Of a stretch of DNA of 6,465 bases, positions 1-5,788 are shown piece by piece (the stretch's first letter is position 1; every line of letters starts with the position of its first letter). Under the pieces are notes generated by a model. The model was given only the letters and a program-made list of their open reading frames with translations, was not told the DNA's origin and did no database searches. This stretch comes from Chloroflexota bacterium (GTDB lineage Bacteria > Chloroflexota > UBA6077 > CF-72): NCBI GenBank assembly GCA_019242065.1, contig JAFAWJ010000695.1:1-6465 (forward strand), in the 5' to 3' direction. A program made the translations under genes and the position numbers.

Positions 1-298
1 GCGAGAAATGTTCGGCGATGACCTGGCGGCACGCGCCGCACGGCGAGCAGCCATTGTCGGGGGCATCGACGCAGCTCACGGCAATGGCGCGGAACGGCCG
101 CCGGCCGCCGGCCGCGATCGCGCCGAAGATCGCGTTGCGCTCCGCGCAGATCGACAGGCCGTAGCTGGCGTTTTCGACGTTGCAGCCCACGTACAGTCCG
201 CCGTCGGCGTCCTCGAGGGCGGCGCCAACGCGAAAGTGAGAATACGGCGCATACGCACGCAGGGCGGCCTCACGCGCCCGCGCACTCAGGCGCTGCAC
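1..298 (-). CDS. cdd: Cytidine deaminase, 5' part only (C-terminus off the left edge)
   Basis: Zinc-dependent hydrolytic deaminase converting cytidine and deoxycytidine to uridine and deoxyuridine in cytoplasmic pyrimidine salvage. The 99 visible residues carry the family signature: AYAPYS near residues 15-20, the substrate-binding VENASYG segment (41-47), the catalytic CAE (C51, E53) and the second zinc motif PCGACRQ (C87, C90). This gives three Cys ligands, as in the short tetrameric Bacillus-type enzyme of about 136 residues, so roughly 35-40 residues should lie beyond the edge. GTG at 298-296 is chosen as the start. It places AYAPYS 14 residues in, close to the spacing in B. subtilis Cdd, and no ATG/GTG/TTG lies close upstream in frame. 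No Shine-Dalgarno is visible before it. The gene is divergent from surE, 26 bases away. The seven-base run ggccgcc repeats inside the gene (96-115), encoding an Ala-Gly-Arg stretch. The family call is close to certain; the start is likely. Confidence 0.95.
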   Translation of the reverse strand, partial: MQRLSARAREAALRAYAPYSHFRVGAALEDADGGLYVGCNVENASYGLSICAERNAIFGAIAAGGRRPFRAIAVSCVDAPDNGCSPCGACRQVIAEHFS

Positions 299-305
299 AC
301 CGAAA

Positions 306-311
306 AGTGTA
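306..311 (-). promoter_or_regulatory. Possible -10 element (TACACT) for a leaderless cdd transcript
   Basis: Read on the minus strand, TACACT ends seven bases before the GTG of cdd. It matches TATAAT at four of six positions. That spacing would place the transcription start on or next to the start codon, which agrees with the lack of a Shine-Dalgarno. No convincing -35 box was found, and on the other strand the region is the leader of surE. This is inference from spacing only. Confidence 0.3.
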
Positions 312-324
312 GCGTGCGTACGAC

Positions 325-1083
325 ATGATCCTGGTGACCAATGATGACGGCGTGGACTCGCCCGGGCTCAGCGCGCTGGCGCGGGCGCTCAAACGCGTCG
401 ACGCCGTGTGTGTGATTGCGCCCAACCGCAACTGGACCGCGGCCGGGCACACCAAGACCCTCGATCGTCCGCTGCGCATCACCGAGATCACGCTGCCTGG
501 CACACGCCAGCCGGCCTTTTCGAGTGACGGCTCGCCGTCGGACTGCGTCGCCCTGGCGTTTCTGGGGCTGGCGCCCGAGCGGCCGCGACTGGTGGTCTCG
601 GGCATCAACACCGGTCCGAACATGGGCAGCGACATCACGTATTCGGGGACGGTGTCGGCGGCGATGGAAGGCGTCGTATCCGGAGTACCGGCGATCGCCG
701 TGTCGCTGGGCGACTACCTGGACTGGGACTTTGCCTACGCCGCGGCGTTTGCGGCGCGCCTGGCCACGCGCGTGTTGCGCGAGGGTCTGGAAAGCGACGT
801 GCTGCTGAATGTCAACGTGCCGCGCGGCCATCGCTCAGAGATTCGCGGGGTGCAGGTCACGCGCCTGGGGCGGCGCGAGTACAACGACCAGTTGATCCGC
901 CGCAAAGACCCGTTCGGGCGAGACTACTTCTGGATCGGCGGCAGCCCGCCCGGCGGGGCGGGCGAGCCGGGTACGGACCTGCACGCCGTGGCCGGCGGTT
1001 ACGTTTCGGTAACACCCGTGCAACTGGATCTGACCAATCACGCCCTGATCGAGCAGATCGCCAGCTGGAACCTCCGCGCCTGA
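325..1083 (+). CDS. surE: SurE survival protein, 5'/3'-nucleotidase
   Basis: Metal-dependent phosphatase that removes phosphate from nucleoside 5'- and 3'-monophosphates (EC 3.1.3.5/3.1.3.6); some homologues also trim short polyphosphate. It is cytoplasmic. At 252 residues it has the usual full length of about 250. Visible motifs in order: ILVTNDDG at 2-9 with metal-binding D7 and D8; APNRNWTAAGHTKT at 32-45; DGSPSDCV at 68-75; the signature SGINTGPNMG (92-101) running into SDITYSGTVSAAMEG (102-116), with N95 as the expected fourth metal ligand; an LNVNVP segment; and a C-terminal YVSVTPVQLDLT (226-237). The residue corresponding to ligand Ser39 of E. coli SurE is Thr38, a conservative change. 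ATG 325 starts exactly at the family's N-terminal beta strand, so it is preferred even though no clear Shine-Dalgarno precedes it. The gene is divergent from cdd and its stop lies three bases from the stop of the convergent minus-strand gene. No intrinsic terminator is visible at that junction. Confidence 0.97.
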   Translation: MILVTNDDGVDSPGLSALARALKRVDAVCVIAPNRNWTAAGHTKTLDRPLRITEITLPGTRQPAFSSDGSPSDCVALAFLGLAPERPRLVVSGINTGPNMGSDITYSGTVSAAMEGVVSGVPAIAVSLGDYLDWDFAYAAAFAARLATRVLREGLESDVLLNVNVPRGHRSEIRGVQVTRLGRREYNDQLIRRKDPFGRDYFWIGGSPPGGAGEPGTDLHAVAGGYVSVTPVQLDLTNHALIEQIASWNLRA

Positions 1084-1086
1084 CGC

Positions 1087-1425
1087 TTACTCGTCGTCCG
1101 CGGACTCGTCATCTTCCGCATCCGAGATGACGCCGCGCTCGGTGCCCTGGTACACGGTCACCAGAAAATCGTCGCGCGGCCGATCCGCGGTCCATACCAG
1201 GTCGTCGTCAATACGCTGCACCAGCCCGTGGATGTCCTCGTCGCTCAACTCGCGTTCGACGATCAGCACGCCGTGCACCACGCTGGCGCCGAAGTGCAGG
1301 TCGACGCGACCAAACGGCGTATCGCCGTCACTGAGCAGATACGCCTCGGACTGCGGCGTTCGACACACGCGGTCGTAATGCACATCGCCAAACACGTCCG
1401 AAAGCTCAGGACCGCTGTGGGACAC
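1087..1425 (-). CDS. Small acidic soluble protein of unknown function
   Basis: A 112-residue protein that I cannot assign to a named family. It starts at GTG (1425-1423), five bases after GGAGG (within GGAGGGG), the clearest ribosome site on this strand. The frame stays open further upstream, but that part overlaps the antisense N-terminus of the giant membrane protein and has low-complexity Arg-rich content. The sequence has no signal peptide and no membrane segment. The core (about residues 10-100) alternates hydrophobic strand-like runs such as GRVDLHFGASVVHGVLIVE with a helix-like ELSDEDIHGLVQRIDDDL, suggesting a small alpha/beta domain. The C-terminus is a strongly acidic tail (DAEDDESADDE). 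Coding evidence is the regular Asp/Glu/Val-rich composition, the strong ribosome site and the tight fit between neighbours (3 bases to the surE stop). It is probably a lineage-restricted conserved protein with no function that can be stated. It is transcribed against both plus-strand neighbours, so it is its own unit or the head of none. Confidence 0.72.
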   Translation of the reverse strand: MSHSGPELSDVFGDVHYDRVCRTPQSEAYLLSDGDTPFGRVDLHFGASVVHGVLIVERELSDEDIHGLVQRIDDDLVWTADRPRDDFLVTVYQGTERGVISDAEDDESADDE

Positions 1426-1480
1426 ATTCCCCTCCGTGCGAAGACATGGCCGCCGATGCGAGAATTCGGGCTGCCCTCGA
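1426..1480. promoter_or_regulatory. Divergent intergenic region, 55 bases
   Basis: This is the only space between the divergent acidic-protein gene and the giant membrane-protein gene, so promoters for both should lie here or just inside the genes. The minus-strand Shine-Dalgarno occupies its left end. On the plus strand GAGAAT (1460-1465) matches a -10 box at four of six positions, but no good -35 box accompanies it and no operator-like repeat is seen. The ascription is by position only. Confidence 0.3.
1431..1435 (-). promoter_or_regulatory. Shine-Dalgarno of the small acidic protein gene
   Basis: On the minus strand GGAGG (inside GGAGGGG) lies five bases before GTG 1425. It decides the start of this gene over the longer upstream open frame. 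It is one of only two strong ribosome sites in the window; the other is at 5771-5777. Confidence 0.7.
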
Positions 1481-4400
1481 ATGCGGCAGTTTGTACCCCA
1501 TCCCCCACACTCCGATCGACTGCAGTTCGTCGTCCTCGGCCTGATTCTGCTGGTCGCCGCCGCATTTCGGTTCAACGCGCTCGAAACCTGGGACGGAGAC
1601 AGCCACCAGCATCCTGACGAACGCTTCATGACCATCGTCGCCAGTGGCGTGAGCCTGCCCGCCACGCTCGGCGACTACTTCAACACTGCGCACTCGAGCC
1701 TGAACCCGTACAACAATGGCCAGTCGAACTACGCCTACGGCCAACTGCCGCTGACGCTGACGCGCGCGGTCGCGCAGGCATTGCCGACCTGTGCGGGGTG
1801 CATCCCGTTCACCAGTTACGACCGCGTGTACCAGGTCGGCCGCGTGCTCTCGGCGTTCTCGGACCTGGGCACCATCGTCTTCGCCTGGCTGCTGGCGCGA
1901 CGCGTGTTCGACCTGCGCGTCGCGCATCTGACGGCGCTGCTGCTGGCCATCACGGTCCTGCATATCCAGCTCTCGCATTTCTTCGCCGTCGACACCTTCG
2001 CCACGTTCTTCGCGGCAGGCGCGCTGTTCTTTGGCCAGCGCGCCTGGCAGCGCGAAAGCCTGCTCGACTCCTTGGTGGCCGGCATCTTCATCGGCATGGC
2101 AACCGCATCGAAGGTGAGCGCCGCGTTGCTGCTGCCCGTGCTCGGCCTGGTACTGGTCTTTCCGCGGCACGGGCGTCCAAGCGTCTTGCAGTTCTTCGAC
2201 GGAGTGACCTCGTTCGGCGTCGCACTCGTCGCCGCGTTCTTCACCTTCCGTGTCACCGAGCCGTACGCCTTCCTGGGCCCGTCGGTCCTGGGGTTGCGGC
2301 TGAACCAGCAGTGGTTTGCGGACAAGGCGTATCAAATCCAGGTCAGCTCCGGCACCGTCGACGTCCCGTTCATGATTCAGTGGGCGGGCACGCCGCCGTA
2401 CACGTTTGCCCTGCAAAACATCATCCAGTGGGCGATGGGCCCGGCGCTCGGGATCGCCTGCGTCGTCGGCCTGGTGGTCGCGTGCTGGCGACTGATACGC
2501 GGCCACCGACAGGAGCGCGAGGCGCTGCTGGTGATCGTCTGGACCGTGGTGAACCTGCTGTATTTCGGTGGGCAGTTCGCCAAGTTCCTGCGCTACATGC
2601 TGCCAACCTATTTCACGTGGATCATGCTGGCGGCGTACGTGCTGGTCCTGGGCAGCGACTGGCTCGCCGCGCAGCGACGCTGGCATCTATCGAGCCTGCA
2701 GCGGGTTCTGGCTCCGGCGGTCGTCGTGCTGACCGCTGGCTGGGCGCTGGCGTTCAGTCACGGGATTTACGGTCAGCCGCTTTCACGCTTTACCGCTTCG
2801 GACTGGATCTATCAGAACATCCCGGCCGGTTCGACCATCGCCACCGAGCACTGGGACGATCGACTACCTCTGGCCCGTCCAGGGATGGATCCGGGGCGCT
2901 ATCGCTACACCGAGCTGGCTCTGTACGACCCCGAAAACGCCGACAAGCGCGCCAAGCTCGAAGGCGTCCTGGACCAGAGCGATTACATCGTCATGGCCAG
3001 TCGCCGGCTGATCGGCTCCATCCCGCGCTTGCCCGAGCGCTACCCGCTGGCCACGACGTACTACCGCCTGCTGCAGTCGGGGCAGCTCGGCTACCAGCTG
3101 GTCGGCCGTTTCCAGGTCGAGCCCAGTCTGGGCCAACTCAAGTTCGACGACAGCCTCGCCCAGGAGGACTTCACCGTCTACGACCACCCGCTGGTGGAAG
3201 TCTGGCAGAAGACCCCTTCGTATTCGAGCGCGGCGATGCGCGCACAGCTCGACGCCGTCTCGCTGGATCGCGTCGTCCAGGTGCGCCCGATCGACGGCGG
3301 TAAGGGCGCGCTGCTCCAGACGCCGTCCGAGCAGCAAACTCAGCTCAACGCCGGGACGTGGAGCCAGTTGTTCAATCGCGACGACCTGGTCAACCAGTGG
3401 TCGCTGCCGGTGTGGTTCGTCCTGATCGAGCTGCTGGCCCTGAGTGCGGTGCCCGTGCTCTGGCGCACCTTGCCGTTCCTGGCCGATCGCGGCTACGGCG
3501 GCAGCAAGATCCTGGGCCTGGCCGCGGTGGCCTACGTCAGCTGGCTGATCGCCAGTCTCAAGGTAGCGCCGTTCGAACGACCGCTCCTGCTTGGCGCCTG
3601 GCTGCTCCTGCTGGTCGCCTCGTTCGTCGCGGTGTGGCGTCAACGAGCCGTGTTCGGGGCGTGGCTTCTTCGCGAGCGTCGACTCATCCTGGTGACCGAA
3701 GCGATCTTCGTCGCCGGTTTTGCCCTCTTTACCTGGATCCGAGCGGCGAACCCCGACCTGTGGCATCCGGTCTACGGCGGCGAAAAGCCGATGAACTTCG
3801 CGTATCTGAATGCAGTCGTCAAAAGCGACTACTTTCCGCCCTATGATCCGTGGTTTGCCGGCGGCATTATCAACTACTACTACTACGGCCTGGTTCTGGT
3901 CGCGGTACCGATCAAACTGACCGGCATCCTGCCCGAAATCGCCTTCAACCTGGCCCAGCCAACGCTGTATGGCGCGCTGTGCGCCGGCGTCTTTTCGATG
4001 GCGTTTTCGCTCAGCTTGCCGCTGCGGGGTCTAAGTCACCTGAAGCGCGCCCATGCCTACCTCGCGGGCGTTGCGGCCGTGTTCTTGACAGCCGTGCTCG
4101 GCAACCTCGACGCAGGCCTGCAAGTCGTCGACCAGTTGTCGGTGCTCGGCGGACAGCTGGCGCCGAGCTCAGGTGGCGCCACGCGTGTTGCGCTCGGGGT
4201 TGTGGCGCTGTTTCAGGGCGCCCATTTCCCAATACTCGACTTCTGGCACAGCACGCGCTTCATCGGCCCTGAAGACCCTGGCCCGATTCACGAGTTCCCG
4301 TACTTCACCTTTTTATATGGCGATCTGCACGCGCATGAGCTGGCGCTCGGACTCACCGTCGCCGTCCTGCTCGTCGGGTTGAATCTGCTCCGCAGCTTGC

Positions 4401-5788
4401 GCGACAACCCACGTCGGGTGCCCTGGGCACCCCTGGGAATCGCCGGCGTGCTGGTGGCGATGCTCCGCGCCACCAACACCTGGGACTTTCCGACTTACGC
4501 CGGCCTGACCTGCCTGTTCCTGGTCCTCGGGAGCGTGCCAGCCCTGGTCAAACTTGAACGCCAGGCAATTCAAACGTTGATTGTCAGCCTGCTCGTCTTC
4601 GGCGTGATCTTTCAACTGGCGTTCGCACCCTATTTGCAGCGCTATCAGCTGTTCTACACGGGTGTCGATCCCGTCAAAGCCAGGACGGCGCTCAGCCAGT
4701 TCCTGACCATTCACGGCCTGTTCCTGTTTCTGGGCGGGTCGCTGCTGGCCTGGTACGGCCTACAGGCGGCGCGGCGCGCCGCGGCGGTTCGACGTCAAAG
4801 CCGTCTGGTCCCGGAGCCGGGCTACTACAGCGTGATCCTGCCGCTCGACGGGCTGGGCGCGTTTGCCTCGCCGGCGGCGTGGATTGTCGGGGCGGCCGCC
4901 GTGCTCGGGCTCGTCTACGTAGTAACCGGGTACCAGACACGCGGACTGCTGATCTTCGGGATTGGCGCGGCCGCCGCTGCGTGCGTCAGCAACTGGCGGC
5001 GATCCAATCGCGCCGTGCAGGCCGCGCTGTTCGGGGCCGCGTTGTTCGCCACGCTCATTCCCGAGTTCGTCACGCTCCAGGGCGATATCGGGCGTATGAA
5101 TACGGTCTTCAAGTTCTACCTGCAGGCGTGGGTGCTGCTGTCGATCAGCGCCGCCGTCGCCCTGGGCTGGCTGATGCGCGAGTCCATCCGCGACCGCCTG
5201 CTGCGGCAGATCCGACCCGCCTGGATGGCGCTGCTGCTCGTCTTCGTCCTGGCGGCAGTCGCCTACCCGTTGCTCGCCAGCAAGGGCAAGATCGGCCTGC
5301 GCTTCGCCGACCTGCCGCTGTCACTGGATGGCATGCAGTACATGTCGTCTGCCCAATACAGCGACGACGGCCAGGACCTGTACCTGCCGGGTGACGCCCA
5401 GGCCATCCGCTGGATGCAGGACAACGTGCAGGGCACACCGGTCGTCCTCGAAGGCCGTTCGCCGGTCTACCGCTGGGGTTCGCGCTTTTCGATCTACACC
5501 GGCCTGCCCACCGTACTGGGCTGGGACGTCCACGAGGGCCAGCAGCGCGCGGGCTACATGGGCATGATCCAGGACCGCATCGAAGACGTCACGCGCGCCT
5601 ATTCCTCGACCAATCCGCAGGACGCGCTCAACGTGTTGCGGAAGTACCAGGTGCAGTATGTCGTCGTCGGTGGACTGGAGCGGAAGTACTACCCGGCGGC
5701 CGGGCTGGCCAAGTTCAGCAACATGCCGGATCTGCGGCTCGTTTACGATGCCGACGACGTCCAGATTTACGAGGTGACACAGTCATAG
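1481..5788 (+). CDS. Giant GT-C membrane protein: PMT-like glycosyltransferase fused to DUF2298 (Chlor_Arch_YYY)
   Basis: A 1435-residue polytopic membrane protein built from two GT-C-like halves. Half 1 (about 1-430) begins with a membrane segment at 15-31, then a first outer loop with WDGD and HPDERF (44-49), where GT-C enzymes carry the catalytic acid. Further marks are EPYAF (260-264), IQW (299-301) and KFLRYMLP (368-375). A soluble outer domain follows (about 437-640) starting with ASDWIYQNIP. Half 2 (about 644-1435) matches DUF2298/TIGR03662: HPVYGGEKP (762-770), FPPYDPWFAGG (785-795), the name-giving NYYYYG (798-803), GDLHAHE (947-953), RATNTWDFP (996-1004), RMNTVFKFY (1205-1213), then a soluble tail with GWDVHEGQQR (1347-1356). 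Family knowledge suggests transfer of sugar from a polyprenyl-phosphate donor on the outer membrane face; donor and acceptor are unknown. ATG 1481 is chosen because it sits just before the first membrane segment. An in-frame GTG at 1436 would leave only 10 bases to the divergent gene. No clear Shine-Dalgarno precedes either. It overlaps the next gene by four bases. Confidence 0.93.
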   Translation: MRQFVPHPPHSDRLQFVVLGLILLVAAAFRFNALETWDGDSHQHPDERFMTIVASGVSLPATLGDYFNTAHSSLNPYNNGQSNYAYGQLPLTLTRAVAQALPTCAGCIPFTSYDRVYQVGRVLSAFSDLGTIVFAWLLARRVFDLRVAHLTALLLAITVLHIQLSHFFAVDTFATFFAAGALFFGQRAWQRESLLDSLVAGIFIGMATASKVSAALLLPVLGLVLVFPRHGRPSVLQFFDGVTSFGVALVAAFFTFRVTEPYAFLGPSVLGLRLNQQWFADKAYQIQVSSGTVDVPFMIQWAGTPPYTFALQNIIQWAMGPALGIACVVGLVVACWRLIRGHRQEREALLVIVWTVVNLLYFGGQFAKFLRYMLPTYFTWIMLAAYVLVLGSDWLAAQRRWHLSSLQRVLAPAVVVLTAGWALAFSHGIYGQPLSRFTASDWIYQNIPAGSTIATEHWDDRLPLARPGMDPGRYRYTELALYDPENADKRAKLEGVLDQSDYIVMASRRLIGSIPRLPERYPLATTYYRLLQSGQLGYQLVGRFQVEPSLGQLKFDDSLAQEDFTVYDHPLVEVWQKTPSYSSAAMRAQLDAVSLDRVVQVRPIDGGKGALLQTPSEQQTQLNAGTWSQLFNRDDLVNQWSLPVWFVLIELLALSAVPVLWRTLPFLADRGYGGSKILGLAAVAYVSWLIASLKVAPFERPLLLGAWLLLLVASFVAVWRQRAVFGAWLLRERRLILVTEAIFVAGFALFTWIRAANPDLWHPVYGGEKPMNFAYLNAVVKSDYFPPYDPWFAGGIINYYYYGLVLVAVPIKLTGILPEIAFNLAQPTLYGALCAGVFSMAFSLSLPLRGLSHLKRAHAYLAGVAAVFLTAVLGNLDAGLQVVDQLSVLGGQLAPSSGGATRVALGVVALFQGAHFPILDFWHSTRFIGPEDPGPIHEFPYFTFLYGDLHAHELALGLTVAVLLVGLNLLRSLRDNPRRVPWAPLGIAGVLVAMLRATNTWDFPTYAGLTCLFLVLGSVPALVKLERQAIQTLIVSLLVFGVIFQLAFAPYLQRYQLFYTGVDPVKARTALSQFLTIHGLFLFLGGSLLAWYGLQAARRAAAVRRQSRLVPEPGYYSVILPLDGLGAFASPAAWIVGAAAVLGLVYVVTGYQTRGLLIFGIGAAAAACVSNWRRSNRAVQAALFGAALFATLIPEFVTLQGDIGRMNTVFKFYLQAWVLLSISAAVALGWLMRESIRDRLLRQIRPAWMALLLVFVLAAVAYPLLASKGKIGLRFADLPLSLDGMQYMSSAQYSDDGQDLYLPGDAQAIRWMQDNVQGTPVVLEGRSPVYRWGSRFSIYTGLPTVLGWDVHEGQQRAGYMGMIQDRIEDVTRAYSSTNPQDALNVLRKYQVQYVVVGGLERKYYPAAGLAKFSNMPDLRLVYDADDVQIYEVTQS
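5771..5777 (+). promoter_or_regulatory. Strong Shine-Dalgarno inside the end of the giant gene
   Basis: GAGGTGA matches seven consecutive bases of the ideal AAGGAGGTGA. It lies seven bases before the ATA codon at 5785 and codes for the last residues of the upstream protein. With no ATG/GTG/TTG at the right distance in the downstream frame, it points to ATA as the initiation site and suggests translation coupled to termination of the upstream gene. Confidence 0.75.

Noticed and set aside
96..115. Tandem seven-base repeat ggccgcc (two full copies plus a partial one)
   Set aside because: It lies inside cdd and encodes an acceptable Ala-Gly-Arg stretch. It is too short to be a functional repeat or recombination site.
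114..121. GCGATCGC palindrome here and again at 691-698, resembling the cyanobacterial HIP1 element
   Set aside because: Only two copies, both within coding sequence of GC-rich DNA, which is no evidence of enrichment.
1436..1480. Longer N-terminus for the giant protein from GTG 1436
   Set aside because: It adds 15 Arg/Cys-rich residues unlike a membrane-protein start, has a pyrimidine-rich sequence in place of a ribosome site, and leaves only 10 bases to the divergent gene.
1426..1665. Longer version of the minus-strand acidic protein starting near 1665
   Set aside because: The extra part is antisense to the conserved first loop of the giant protein, is of low protein quality, and ignores the good GGAGG plus GTG at 1425.
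1406..2686. Long open frame of about 426 codons on the minus strand, and similar ones at 2864-3766 and 5767-6363
   Set aside because: They lie entirely or mainly opposite well-recognised genes and are rich in Arg, Gln, Asp and His with no domain pattern. They are mirror frames typical of GC-rich coding DNA.
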